Below are positions 1-8,481 of a DNA stretch of 64,000 nucleotides, piece by piece (position 1 is the first letter of the stretch; each line of letters starts with the position of its first letter). Both the position numbers and the translations under genes were made by a program. This DNA is from Microbulbifer sp. YPW16 (GTDB lineage Bacteria > Pseudomonadota > Gammaproteobacteria > Pseudomonadales > Cellvibrionaceae), in contig NZ_CP089928.1 of NCBI RefSeq assembly GCF_021290385.1, positions 3,614,001-3,678,000 on the forward strand. Reading direction: 5' to 3'. Below the pieces are notes generated by a model that worked only from the letters and a program-made list of their open reading frames with translations, was not told the DNA's origin and searched no databases.

Positions 1-141
1 CATGATGTGCATGGGCATGGTCGGGTGCACTGTTGGCGCAGGGGAGCGCCGGGTGCGGTTGCCGGACAGTACGATGCAGTAGAAGCCTCCCGGCAGCTGC
101 GGGATTGTGCGGGGAACCAGCTCAATTACTTAGGGAAGAGT
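1..141 (+). other. left edge, possible 3' end of an upstream gene
   Basis: This stretch precedes the first clear gene. One frame stays open from base 2 to a TAG at 80-82 and could be the tail of a gene lying outside the window. The frame continuous with the next gene also stays open, but its residues look random and low in hydrophobics. No family can be recognised. Confidence 0.2.
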
Positions 142-1098
142 ATGACTGATGTTGCGGTGATCATCGTAAATTACAATACGGGTCACCTGGTAGCGGAAAA
201 TATCGAGCGGATTTTTTCCTCGGTAATCGATACCAGGCTGGGCCTGCGTCTGTTTATTGTCGATAACGCGTCCACTGACGATTCGTTGTCCATCCTGTCC
301 CGGGCCCGGGCGGCGAGTCCCCATGCCGGGTCGATCAACCTGATCGAGAGCAAGCAGAATGGTGGCTTCTCATACGGCAACAATTTAGCCCTGCAATCCG
401 TATCCCGCAGCGGCCTGAATCCCGATTACTACTACTTCCTCAATCCTGATGCCTATCCGGAAAAAGGCGCCATCGATGCGCTGGTGGCGTTTTCCCGTAA
501 CCAGGGCGATCTCTGTATTCTCGGGTCCACGTTACTGGATGAAAACCGGGTGCCCAGGCCCTCGGCTTTTCGTTTCCCGTCCCTGGTCTCCGAGCTGCAG
601 CGGGCTGTCTCGCTTGCACTGATTGATCGTCTGTTTCCCCACCGGCGTGTCAGTATGGGAGTTCCGGAGCAACCGATCGAGGCGGATTGGGTGACCGGTG
701 CCGGTTTCTTTTTAAGCGAGCAGGTATTGAGCCGGCTGGGCCATCTGGATAGCGGTTATTTCCTTTACTTCGAGGAAGTGGATTACATGCGTCGTGCACG
801 GCGCATGGATATTACGATTTACTCCCTGCCCGATTCGAGGATTGTCCATCTGGCCGGTGCGGCCACCAAGATTGTCGGCAGCCAGTCAGCCACCCGGCCC
901 ATGCCGGACTACTGGTACGAATCCTGGAATCGTTACTTTTATAAGAACCATTCCCGAGGCTACGCCCTTGCCGCCGGCCTTGCCTGGCTGTCGGGGCGCG
1001 TGGCCAATCACCTGCTCGCAATATTTGTCCCGCGGCGCCGTCCCGCCGATGGGCACTCCATGGGACGATTCCTGAAAAAAGCCGTATTGGGGAACTGA
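142..1098 (+). CDS. family 2 glycosyltransferase (rhamnosyltransferase-like)
   Basis: A 318-residue GT-A enzyme, probably adding a sugar to a lipid-linked polysaccharide on the cytoplasmic face of the inner membrane. The N-terminus carries the GT2 strand IIVNYNTG and then DNAST. An NPDA motif sits near residue 100 where GT2 enzymes bind the metal-nucleotide sugar. WVTGAGFFL and FEEVDYMRR near 190-215 are typical of WbbL-like rhamnosyltransferases and contain the probable catalytic acids. The frame is open upstream to base 7, but the ATG at 142 is preceded by AGGGAAGAG and begins exactly at the domain, so it is chosen. The next gene starts one base after the stop, so the two are cotranscribed. 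The acceptor and donor sugars cannot be read from sequence. Confidence 0.9.
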   Translation: MTDVAVIIVNYNTGHLVAENIERIFSSVIDTRLGLRLFIVDNASTDDSLSILSRARAASPHAGSINLIESKQNGGFSYGNNLALQSVSRSGLNPDYYYFLNPDAYPEKGAIDALVAFSRNQGDLCILGSTLLDENRVPRPSAFRFPSLVSELQRAVSLALIDRLFPHRRVSMGVPEQPIEADWVTGAGFFLSEQVLSRLGHLDSGYFLYFEEVDYMRRARRMDITIYSLPDSRIVHLAGAATKIVGSQSATRPMPDYWYESWNRYFYKNHSRGYALAAGLAWLSGRVANHLLAIFVPRRRPADGHSMGRFLKKAVLGN

Positions 1099-1099
1099 T

Positions 1100-1711
1100 A
1101 TGAAAACAGGTCATTGCACCTCTGCCGCACCGTTGCCAAGAGGAGACCGTAACTGTAATCCGGAGGGCATCGGTTTCTGGGCACTGGTACGGGAGGACTT
1201 TGTCACCCACGACCGGGACTGGCTGAGCCAGGGGTTCTGGTCGGTTTTCTGCCACCGCTTCGGAAACTGGCGCATGGGGGTGCGGTCGCGGTTTCTGCGG
1301 GCACCACTGTCACTCCTCTACCGGGGCTGGAGGATCCTTTGCCAGTGGCTGTGCGGGATCAAGCTGGACTATACCGTCAGGCTGGGGCGGCGGGTGAAGA
1401 TCGAGCACTTTGGTGGCATCGTGCTGGGCGCGCGCTCCATCGGCGATGATGTGGTGTTTCGCCAGAATACGACACTGGGAATTGCCAGCGCCAGTGACCG
1501 CAACGCCAAGCCCACGATCGGCTCACGCGTCAATGTGGGGGCCGGGGCCGTGATTGTGGGGGATATTGTGGTCGGTGATGATGTCTCCATCGGGGCCAAT
1601 ACTGTGGTCAGTTTTGATGTGCCCGACGGGGCCCGGGTGCGAGCGCCAAGGGCAAAGGTCCTGGTGGATCCGGTTTTGGCCCCGCGGGTGGCGGAGCCTG
1701 AAGAAAGCTGA
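1100..1711 (+). CDS. hexapeptide-repeat O-acetyltransferase (serine acetyltransferase-like)
   Basis: A 203-residue acyltransferase. The C-terminal half (about 95-185) has left-handed beta-helix hexapeptide repeats such as IGDDVVFRQN, IGSRVNVGAGAVIVG and VGDDVSIGANTVV. The N-terminal half resembles the alpha-helical part of CysE-type enzymes, including IEHFGGIVLGA near residue 100, which carries the usual active-site His region. Its place between glycosyltransferases suggests acetylation of a polysaccharide sugar rather than cysteine synthesis; that is inference from context. The start lies one base after the preceding stop. The first 25 residues are not conserved-looking, so a later start is possible. 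Confidence 0.85.
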   Translation: MKTGHCTSAAPLPRGDRNCNPEGIGFWALVREDFVTHDRDWLSQGFWSVFCHRFGNWRMGVRSRFLRAPLSLLYRGWRILCQWLCGIKLDYTVRLGRRVKIEHFGGIVLGARSIGDDVVFRQNTTLGIASASDRNAKPTIGSRVNVGAGAVIVGDIVVGDDVSIGANTVVSFDVPDGARVRAPRAKVLVDPVLAPRVAEPEES

Positions 1712-1865
1712 TCAATACAAGAGCCGGTTTGGGGCGGTACCTCTTTCCTGCCTGCCTTCAGGAAGGCTGGGTTGTTACCGTTGTTTGTTTTGTACTTGCA
1801 TGGTGCCAACCTGCAAAACCGATTGTCATTCCTTGTGTTACCTGCGTCTAATAAACGGGTAGTCG

Positions 1866-2618
1866 GTGTCATTGGATGACGGGACCAACCTTATGGATAT
1901 GGAACGCATTTCGCTGAACCCGGCCGGTTCGCCGGGGCGGTTTGGCCTGCAGCTGGTAAGACTGACCTGGAGCCAGGCGAGAAAGCTCGGCAAGAGCCTG
2001 GCAAAATTGTACCTGCCCGTTTTCCTCGGCCTGGTGGCGCTGGTGCTTTTGTCACGCCTGCTGGAAGTGCCATTGCAGAACCTGACCCGGGATCCGCTGG
2101 CAGTAGTCCGCGCCCCCTTCTATACAGGCATTTTGTCCAACCTCGGTATTCTGCTCTGGTGTGCCACCGCCGCAATCTGCCTGTTCAGTGCCGTGTTGCT
2201 GGGGCCTCTCGGCGGAGCGGGAGAAAAACGCTTGTTCCTGCTCTGGTCCGGCGCATTCACGACCGTGCTGTTGCTGGATGACCTGTTCCTTCTGCACGAA
2301 GTGGTGTTTCCCTATTACCTCAACCTGCGCGAACGCTATGTAATACTGCTTTACGGTTTCTGTATGGTGGTTTTCCTGCTGCGATTCTGGCGGCTGATAC
2401 TGCAGACAGACTTTCTGATTTTCCTGTGTGCCTGCGGATTTTTCACCCTGTCGCTGGGGGTGGATAAATTGCCGGAAGATATTCTGCCGCTGCACCATAT
2501 TTTCGAGGACGGCAGCAAGTTTATTGGTATCGTCAGTTGGCTGTTTTACCTGGGGCGAATGTCTTTCCTGTTTCTCCTTGAAGCCGTGCCTGCCACTGCG
2601 ATGCGCGAAGACAGCTGA
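1866..2618 (+). CDS. polytopic membrane protein of unknown function
   Basis: A 250-residue integral membrane protein with about six hydrophobic segments, roughly at residues 48-66, 90-112, 122-142, 152-172, 178-196 and 218-240. No enzymatic motif is recognised. It is not a recognisable Wzx or Wzy, being too short for either. Its stop codon overlaps the ATG of the following glycosyltransferase (TGATG), so translation is probably coupled and the product likely serves the polysaccharide pathway. The GTG start at 1866 has no good ribosome binding site; ATG codons at 1893 and 1899 are alternatives that would remove up to eleven residues. The 154-base gap upstream suggests its own promoter. Confidence 0.7.
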   Translation: MSLDDGTNLMDMERISLNPAGSPGRFGLQLVRLTWSQARKLGKSLAKLYLPVFLGLVALVLLSRLLEVPLQNLTRDPLAVVRAPFYTGILSNLGILLWCATAAICLFSAVLLGPLGGAGEKRLFLLWSGAFTTVLLLDDLFLLHEVVFPYYLNLRERYVILLYGFCMVVFLLRFWRLILQTDFLIFLCACGFFTLSLGVDKLPEDILPLHHIFEDGSKFIGIVSWLFYLGRMSFLFLLEAVPATAMREDS

Positions 2619-3913
2619 TGCCTGCCCGTTTCCCCATACTGCTTTTTGCCCCCAATGCCTCTACCTCCTTTGGGGGCGAGGCGGCGCGGCCGTTGCGCTA
2701 TTTTCTCGAGTTGCATCGCCGGGGTATTGCCGCCCACCTGCTGGTGCATGGGCGCAACCAACGTTGGCTGGAAGCGGGCTACCCGTCACTTTCCTGTTAT
2801 ATCCACTATGTTCCGGAAGCCCCGGTCGAGCGCTGGCTGGCAAAACTGGGGGACCGGCTGCCGGAGCGTATCCATACAATAACCACGGGCATGTTGTTGT
2901 GGATGGCCACCCAGTGGCGGGCCCGCCCGCTTATTCGCGATCTGGTGCGCAGAAAAGGCCTGCAGTTGATCCACCAGCCAATACCCATTTCACCCCGGGC
3001 GCCATCCCTGGTGTACGGGTTTGGTATCCCGGTGATTGTCGGCCCCCTGAACGGCGCCATCGACTATCCCCCGGCATTCCGGCACCGCGAAGCACTCTTG
3101 TCACGGTTGCTGGTAAGCGGTGCGCGAATGCTGGCGCGTCCCCTGGGGGCACTCTGCCGCGGTCTCCCGGAGGCCCGGGTTGTGCTGGTTTGCAATGGGC
3201 GGACCCGGGCTGCGTTGCCCCCGCGATTGCGGGGCCGGGTCGTTGAGCTGGTTGCCAACGGGGTGGATACACAGGATTACGCGCCGAGGGCGCCCGGGCA
3301 GCGGGCAGGTCCGGTGCGACTTTTGTTTTGCGGCCGCCTGGTGAAATTCAAGGGGATCGACCTGCTGTTGCTGGCGCTGGCGCGATTACCGACTGCCGTA
3401 CCGGTAGCGCTGGAAATTGTCGGTGATGGTGCCGAGCGCAGGGCACTGGAAGCCCAGGCACGGTCGCTGGGATTGCAGGCGCGGGTCTCTTTCTCCGGTT
3501 GGGTGGATGCGTCGCGGCTGGCTGACTGCTATCGACGCGCGGATGTGTTCGTCCTGCCGAGCCTGCGTGAGGCTGGCGGTGCCGTGGTCATGGAGGCGAT
3601 GGCGGTAGGGCTGCCGGTTGTGGCCGCAGCCTGGGGCGGTCCGGCGGACTACCTGCCCGCCGCTGCCGGAATCCGGGTGCCGGTGGGGAGCGAGAGTGGG
3701 TTCGTGGAGGGGCTGGCCGCGGCGATATCGCGGCTCGTGACGGATGACAGGCTGCGTGAGCGGATGGGGGCCGCGGGTCGCCGGGCGGCTGTGACCGGTA
3801 TGGACTGGCGCGCGCGGGGTGATGCCCTGGAGGGGATTTATCGTGGGGTCGTGGCCGGGAACCGCCGGGCGTCAGTGCCGGCCCGCCGCTGCACGGGGTC
3901 ACAGATGGGCTAG
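2618..3913 (+). CDS. family 4 glycosyltransferase (GT-B fold)
   Basis: A 431-residue GT-B glycosyltransferase. The N-terminal acceptor domain starts with a strand followed by SFGGEAARPLRYF. The C-terminal domain (from about residue 225) has RLVKFKGIDLLL, EIVGDGAERRALE and the donor-binding signature LREAGGAVVMEAMAVGLPVVA in shortened form (an E-x7-E pair near residues 318-326). The start ATG overlaps the stop of the preceding membrane protein. This is the last gene of the polysaccharide group; the next gene is an unrelated aldo/keto reductase 95 bases downstream. Specificity is unknown. Confidence 0.9.
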   Translation: MPARFPILLFAPNASTSFGGEAARPLRYFLELHRRGIAAHLLVHGRNQRWLEAGYPSLSCYIHYVPEAPVERWLAKLGDRLPERIHTITTGMLLWMATQWRARPLIRDLVRRKGLQLIHQPIPISPRAPSLVYGFGIPVIVGPLNGAIDYPPAFRHREALLSRLLVSGARMLARPLGALCRGLPEARVVLVCNGRTRAALPPRLRGRVVELVANGVDTQDYAPRAPGQRAGPVRLLFCGRLVKFKGIDLLLLALARLPTAVPVALEIVGDGAERRALEAQARSLGLQARVSFSGWVDASRLADCYRRADVFVLPSLREAGGAVVMEAMAVGLPVVAAAWGGPADYLPAAAGIRVPVGSESGFVEGLAAAISRLVTDDRLRERMGAAGRRAAVTGMDWRARGDALEGIYRGVVAGNRRASVPARRCTGSQMG

Positions 3914-4008
3914 ACTCAGGCCACATCATCACGACCATTGCCTGTCACGGAACACTTCCCCGGCCGGGTCCGCTGACGGCGCATCTGTCTCGCCTGAAAG
4001 GTAACTCC

Positions 4009-4887
4009 ATGCGCACACTCACTCTCAATAATGGCGTTGAAATCCCCCAGATTGGCTTCGGTACCGCTGCTATCGGTGCCTGGCAGCAGGATGACAGCCG
4101 AGTCACCGATACCATCCTCAAGGCCATGGCGGTGGGCTACCGTCACTTCGATACCGCATCCGTATATGGCAATGAGCGTGCACTTGGGCGCGCCATACTG
4201 CAATCCGGTATTCCCCGGGACGAGCTGTTTGTTGTCAGTAAGGTATGGGATACAGAGCAGGGCAGCGAAACCCGGGCGGCATTCGAGCGCAGCCTCGAAC
4301 GGCTCCAGCTTGAGCACCTGGATTTGTATCTGGTGCACTGGCCGGTACCCGCCTATACCCGGGAAACCTGGGAAAACCTAGAGGCGCTGTACGATGACAA
4401 GAAAGTCCGCGCCCTGGGCCTGTCCAATTTTCGCCAGTCCGATATCGAGCAGCTTGCCACTTTTGCCCGTATCAAGCCCACGTATAACCAGCTGGAGCTG
4501 CATCCCTACTTCACCCAGAAAAAGCTGGTGGAATATTGCCAGTTCCACCAGATGGCGGTGTCCTGCTGGTCCCCCCTGGGTACCGGGGGCTGGAGTGATG
4601 TCAAAGCCGAAGAGAAGCCCGTCAGTGACCCGGTGATCAGGGAAATTGCTGAAAAGCACGGCGTCAACACCGGGCAGGTCATCCTCAAATGGGATATCCA
4701 GCAGGGGCGGATAGTCATTCCCAAGGCCGAAAGCATCGAGCACATGACCGGTAACCTGGAACTGTGGGGCTTTGAGCTGAGCGATGAGGAGCTGGCGATG
4801 ATCGATAACCTCAATCGCGGTCAGCGCTTCGGTGGAGATCCGGATACCGCACATGAGGCCAACCGGAAGGTGCAGGTGCCGGAATAG
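4009..4887 (+). CDS. aldo/keto reductase
   Basis: A 292-residue NADPH-dependent (beta/alpha)8 barrel oxidoreductase, cytoplasmic, resembling 2,5-diketo-D-gluconate reductases. The whole catalytic tetrad is visible: Asp48 and Tyr53 in FDTASVYGNE, Lys78 in VVSKVW and His110 in YLVHWP. The cofactor-binding tail IVIPKAESIEHMTGN lies near residue 245. A GAAAGG ribosome binding site precedes the ATG at 4009. It stands alone between two opposing groups, so the substrate cannot be inferred from neighbours; reduction of aldehydes or keto sugars is the family's usual role. Confidence 0.92.
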   Translation: MRTLTLNNGVEIPQIGFGTAAIGAWQQDDSRVTDTILKAMAVGYRHFDTASVYGNERALGRAILQSGIPRDELFVVSKVWDTEQGSETRAAFERSLERLQLEHLDLYLVHWPVPAYTRETWENLEALYDDKKVRALGLSNFRQSDIEQLATFARIKPTYNQLELHPYFTQKKLVEYCQFHQMAVSCWSPLGTGGWSDVKAEEKPVSDPVIREIAEKHGVNTGQVILKWDIQQGRIVIPKAESIEHMTGNLELWGFELSDEELAMIDNLNRGQRFGGDPDTAHEANRKVQVPE

Positions 4888-4932
4888 CAAAATACCGGGG
4901 GAATGTGATCGTTAACTTATGCGCCAGCGGTG

Positions 4933-5559
4933 CTAGCGGCGCAGGGCACCGGTTCCCCGCGCCAGGGTTTCCCCCAGCAGCGCGCCGAGTGCAATGCAGA
5001 GTGCCGCCACAACCCCGCAGAGCAGTCCCCACAAATGTGCCTCGTGCACCACGGGCGCCCCGATCCATTGCGAGACCAATGAACCCCCAGTGCCGTATTG
5101 CTCCGAGTAAACCTTCAGTGCCAGGATGGTCAGTAGCAGTCCTCCCCGCCACCTTGTTTCGCGCTCCAGGATCTCCAGGGTTGCGCTGAGTGCCAGCAGG
5201 CCATGAATAAGCCCGGAGAGACCCATATACCAGTGGACCTGCGGCTCGAACAGCACCAGCGCCAGCCCACATAGTGTTGCCAGTACGGCAACCTCTACCA
5301 GCAGGCGGGGCAGAGGCAGGCGGTTCGGGAAGAGGACCCAGTAAAGCAGCAGGGCCGCCAGGTTGAGCAACAGGTGGTTGAGGTTGGTATGGGCGAAGTG
5401 TCCGCTGGCAATCCGCCAGTATTCGCCCGAGAGGACCAGGCCCCGGTCGTAGCGCAGCAGCATATCGAGGTCCTGGGGGGAGAAGTGCACCACCAGGGCG
5501 AGGCCAACAAGGATTGCCGGACCGGTCCAGAGGCTGAGTTTTTCCAGCACCTTTTGCAT
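4933..5559 (-). CDS. rrtA: rhombosortase (rhomboid-family intramembrane serine protease)
   Basis: A 208-residue membrane protease of the rhombosortase branch of rhomboids, known to process secreted proteins that end in a GlyGly-CTERM tail. The catalytic serine is Ser115 in YMGLSGLIHG and the catalytic histidine is probably His175 in EAHLWG. The rhomboid GHFAHTNLNHLLLN motif lies at residues 53-66. About six transmembrane segments are predicted, without the extra domains of larger rhomboids. It is the last gene of a leftward run, 24 bases after the SLATT gene. No gene in this window ends in a recognisable GlyGly-CTERM signal, so its substrates must be encoded elsewhere. Confidence 0.85.
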   Translation of the reverse strand: MQKVLEKLSLWTGPAILVGLALVVHFSPQDLDMLLRYDRGLVLSGEYWRIASGHFAHTNLNHLLLNLAALLLYWVLFPNRLPLPRLLVEVAVLATLCGLALVLFEPQVHWYMGLSGLIHGLLALSATLEILERETRWRGGLLLTILALKVYSEQYGTGGSLVSQWIGAPVVHEAHLWGLLCGVVAALCIALGALLGETLARGTGALRR

Positions 5560-5583
5560 GGTGGTTCTCCGGGGGGGCTGTTG

Positions 5584-6162
5584 TCAGGCCCCGCTGGCTG
5601 CGGGCTCCTGCTGCGCCTCCAGTTGGCCGCGACGCGCCTGCTCCACCAGGGAGGGTTCGCGCTCTGCCTTCCTGTTCTGGATTCGCAATGCCTCGCGGTA
5701 ATCGGTATTGGACACGATAAACTCCTCGGCGCGCTGGTTGATATCGGAGTAGAGCGCATTCAGCTCCGCAATCTTTGCCGACAGGTGTTCCAGGTCGAGG
5801 ATCCGGTCGAAATAAAGGGCGATCAGTCGCTCACACTCCCGCCCGACGGCCAGGTACTCATTACCGATCTCCCGGTGCCCCTCGTAATTCTTCTTGAAAT
5901 TGAAAAACGTCTGCACGCCGCCAAGCAGCGCAGTGATCAGCGCCAGGGCTGCGCCCACCCACTTGGTCCAGTCCGGTAGTTCAGCGTTAATGAGTGAGAA
6001 AAACAGGGAGCCCAGGAACAGGTTGATGACCACGATGGGCACGCCGCACAGTACATGCAGGTTACGCCCGCGCATGGAGGCGCGGAAGTGACTGTGCTTG
6101 CACAGGTGGGCGTTCCAGCGGAGTTTTTCCAGGACTTCGACGGTATTGGGGATCGTGGACAT
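5584..6162 (-). CDS. SLATT-domain two-TM membrane protein
   Basis: A 192-residue protein with the layout of SLATT domains (SMODS- and SLOG-associating two-TM effector). It has an N-terminal amphipathic stretch, two transmembrane helices (about 36-58 and 68-87), then a basic turn FKKNYEGHREIGNEYLAVGRE and a cytosolic helical tail. In other bacteria SLATT proteins are predicted pore-forming effectors working with CD-NTases or SLOG nucleotide sensors. None is encoded here, so the role is open. The ATG at 6162 has an AAAAGAAG ribosome binding site. An alternative ATG at 6234 overlaps the lepB stop as TGATG and would add 24 residues. It lies between two membrane-protease genes. Confidence 0.75.
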   Translation of the reverse strand: MSTIPNTVEVLEKLRWNAHLCKHSHFRASMRGRNLHVLCGVPIVVINLFLGSLFFSLINAELPDWTKWVGAALALITALLGGVQTFFNFKKNYEGHREIGNEYLAVGRECERLIALYFDRILDLEHLSAKIAELNALYSDINQRAEEFIVSNTDYREALRIQNRKAEREPSLVEQARRGQLEAQQEPAASGA

Positions 6163-6233
6163 GCCGGGACTTCTTTTACTTATCTGCTGGCAGTGTACAG
6201 TCTTTGCCGGCGATTTCGAATCGCCGGGCAGCA

Positions 6234-6884
6234 TCAGATCGGTTTGAGGAAGCGCTCGCGTCGTGGCAGGTGGAAGTTGTCGTAATCGAGGGATAGCAAC
6301 ACCCTGTGTGCCCTGCCGACAATCTCGTTGCGGGGCACCAGGCCGATTACCCGGGAATCAGCACTATTGTCCCGGTTGTCGCCGAGCACCAGGTAAAAAC
6401 CGGCAGGAACGCTGACCGCTGCAAAGCCGGGGCTGTGGCTGCTGTTGAGCAGGCGGATTGGGTGGTCCTGCCCGGGGAGCATCTCGACCAGCTGCTGTGA
6501 GGTACGACTGCCGGACTTGTGCAGGTATTGTACGGGGTGCCCGTTGATGGCCAGGCGATTGCCCTGCAGGGCTACGGTATCCCCCGGCACGCCGATCACG
6601 CGTTTGACGAGCCGGTTGCCAGTGACTGCCGAATCAAACACCACAATATCGCCCCGTGCGGGGCCGGCGAAGCGCACCAGGGAGTGGTGGGTGAATGGCA
6701 CGCGCAGGTCATAGGCCATCTTGTCCACGAGAATATAGTCGCCCACCTGGATAGTGGGGCGCATCGACCCTGTGGGAACATGGTTCCAGTCGGCGAGGGC
6801 GCTGCGGAAGATGAGCATCAGCGCCACAAAGAGAAGTATTCCGCGGTGGTCCTTCAGCCTGAACCCCAATCCCTGGTCCATCAT
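6234..6884 (-). CDS. lepB: signal peptidase I, compact single-TM form
   Basis: A 216-residue S26A signal peptidase cleaving Sec/Tat leader peptides at the periplasmic face. One transmembrane helix (about 15-32) precedes the nucleophile Ser40 in PTGSMRPT. The general base Lys94 is in NRLVKRVIG, and the box E motif GDNRDNSADSR is at 169-178. It lacks the second helix and large insertions of E. coli LepB and does not sit in the usual lepA-lepB-rnc-era group, so it is likely a paralogue rather than the housekeeping copy. It begins 57 bases after the antiporter gene and its stop overlaps a possible start of the SLATT gene. Met2 may be the real start. Confidence 0.9.
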   Translation of the reverse strand: MMDQGLGFRLKDHRGILLFVALMLIFRSALADWNHVPTGSMRPTIQVGDYILVDKMAYDLRVPFTHHSLVRFAGPARGDIVVFDSAVTGNRLVKRVIGVPGDTVALQGNRLAINGHPVQYLHKSGSRTSQQLVEMLPGQDHPIRLLNSSHSPGFAAVSVPAGFYLVLGDNRDNSADSRVIGLVPRNEIVGRAHRVLLSLDYDNFHLPRRERFLKPI

Positions 6885-6941
6885 GCGATCCTTTTGTTTC
6901 CTGACCGCTGTTGGAGGCCTGCCGGCCGCTGGAGTTCCCGG

Positions 6942-8294
6942 CTACTGCCAGGGGCGGTCCGCCGGGAGCGCGCTCCCCACGCCCACTGGTCGCTGATTCC
7001 CTGTCAGCACTATACCGGCGACGGCGGCAATCGCCAGCAGCCAGCAGTACTGCACCTGGCCCACCAGGGCCAGCGGCGACACCGAGGCCAGGGAAGAGGC
7101 CAGCAGCAGCTGGGCGCCCCAGGGCAGCAGGCCCTGTACCACACAGGAGAATATATCCAGCAGGCTGGCGCTGCGGCGGGGATCGACGCCGTAGCGGTGG
7201 CTGATCTCTTTCGCCAGGTCCCCGTTCAGCAGGATCGCGACCGTATTGTTGGCGACACACAGGTTGGTGGCCGCCACCGCCGTGCCGATACCGAGTGCAC
7301 CGGTACGGGATGAGGGCGGTGTACGACGTCCCAGCCGGCTCAGCCGGTCGATGGTGCGGGCCAGCCACTCCAGGCCGCCCTGCGACTTCATCAGGGCGCC
7401 GAGACCACCGATCAGCAGGGACAGGATCAGGATCTCCTGCATATTGACATAGCCCTGGTTAATGTCCTGCACCAGCACCGCCAGGCTGTAGCCGGGCTGT
7501 AGGGCCAGGCCAACAACCCCCGCCAGCAGGATGCCGATAAACAGTACCAGCAGCACATTGACCCCGAACACGGCCATGGCGAGCACCGCCACGTAGGGCA
7601 GGACGCGCAACAGTTCATAATCCCCGGGCACCTCCACAGCGGCAGAGTCACCCTGGAAATAGAGCCATGCCATGGTGGCCAGGGCTGCAGGCAGGGCGAT
7701 GCGAAAATTCATGCGGAACTTGTCCCGCATCTCCACACCCTGGGTGCGGGTGGCGGCGATGGTGGTATCGGAAATAATCGAGAGATTGTCCCCGAACATG
7801 GCCCCACCCACCACGGTGCCCACGGTCAGCAGCAGCGGCAGGTCGGTGGCCGTGGCCACGCCGACGGCAATCGGCGCAATGGCCGCGACGGTGCCCATGG
7901 AGGTGCCCATGGCGGTGGCGACAAAAGCGGTGATTACAAACAGGCCCGGTAACACCAGTGCGGGCGGGATTACGCTCAGGCCGAAATTGACCGTGGCCTC
8001 CACCCCGCCCACGGCCCCGGCCACGCTGGCGAAGCCACCGGCCAGCAGGTAGATCAGCACCATGGTGACAATGGTCTGGTCGCCGACGCCACGTACGAAG
8101 ATCTCGATGCGCTGGTCCAGCGGACCACGGCCCAGCAGCATGGCGAGCGCAATGGCGGGCAGGATCGCGACCGGTGCGGATACCTGGTAAAAGGCCATCC
8201 CCACTCCCTGTGACTGGAACCAGAGGCCGCTGCCGACAAACAGGGCAAGGAACAGGGCCAGGGGAAGGAGGGCAAGCGGGGATGCTTTGGTCAT
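6942..8294 (-). CDS. NhaC-family Na+/H+ antiporter-like transporter
   Basis: A 450-residue inner-membrane transporter with about eleven hydrophobic segments. It has family-like motifs, such as TAMGTSMGTVAAIAPIA near residue 128, GGAMFGDNLSIISDTTIAATRTQG near 165 (given here in part), and a C-terminal NNTVAILLNG region. NhaC proteins exchange Na+ for H+, or metabolites such as malate and lactate, and sequence alone does not settle the substrate. It is the first gene of the leftward group leading into signal peptidase, SLATT and rhombosortase, separated from them by 57 bases, so shared transcription is possible but unproven. Confidence 0.82.
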   Translation of the reverse strand: MTKASPLALLPLALFLALFVGSGLWFQSQGVGMAFYQVSAPVAILPAIALAMLLGRGPLDQRIEIFVRGVGDQTIVTMVLIYLLAGGFASVAGAVGGVEATVNFGLSVIPPALVLPGLFVITAFVATAMGTSMGTVAAIAPIAVGVATATDLPLLLTVGTVVGGAMFGDNLSIISDTTIAATRTQGVEMRDKFRMNFRIALPAALATMAWLYFQGDSAAVEVPGDYELLRVLPYVAVLAMAVFGVNVLLVLFIGILLAGVVGLALQPGYSLAVLVQDINQGYVNMQEILILSLLIGGLGALMKSQGGLEWLARTIDRLSRLGRRTPPSSRTGALGIGTAVAATNLCVANNTVAILLNGDLAKEISHRYGVDPRRSASLLDIFSCVVQGLLPWGAQLLLASSLASVSPLALVGQVQYCWLLAIAAVAGIVLTGNQRPVGVGSALPADRPWQ

Positions 8295-8481
8295 GGATAC
8301 AACTTTGACGAACAGCAGGAAGGCCAGGAATTCCCCTGGCGCTAGCCGGCAGGAAATCCTGGGGCGCGCAGGACGTGTCCCCGCAGCGCGAATTTAATGG
8401 ATCGCGAATTATAGCGGGCGGTCGGGAGTTGACCAATAACGGTTCTGTGTGGGGTAGGGCAACCTGGTTATAAGCGACGGC

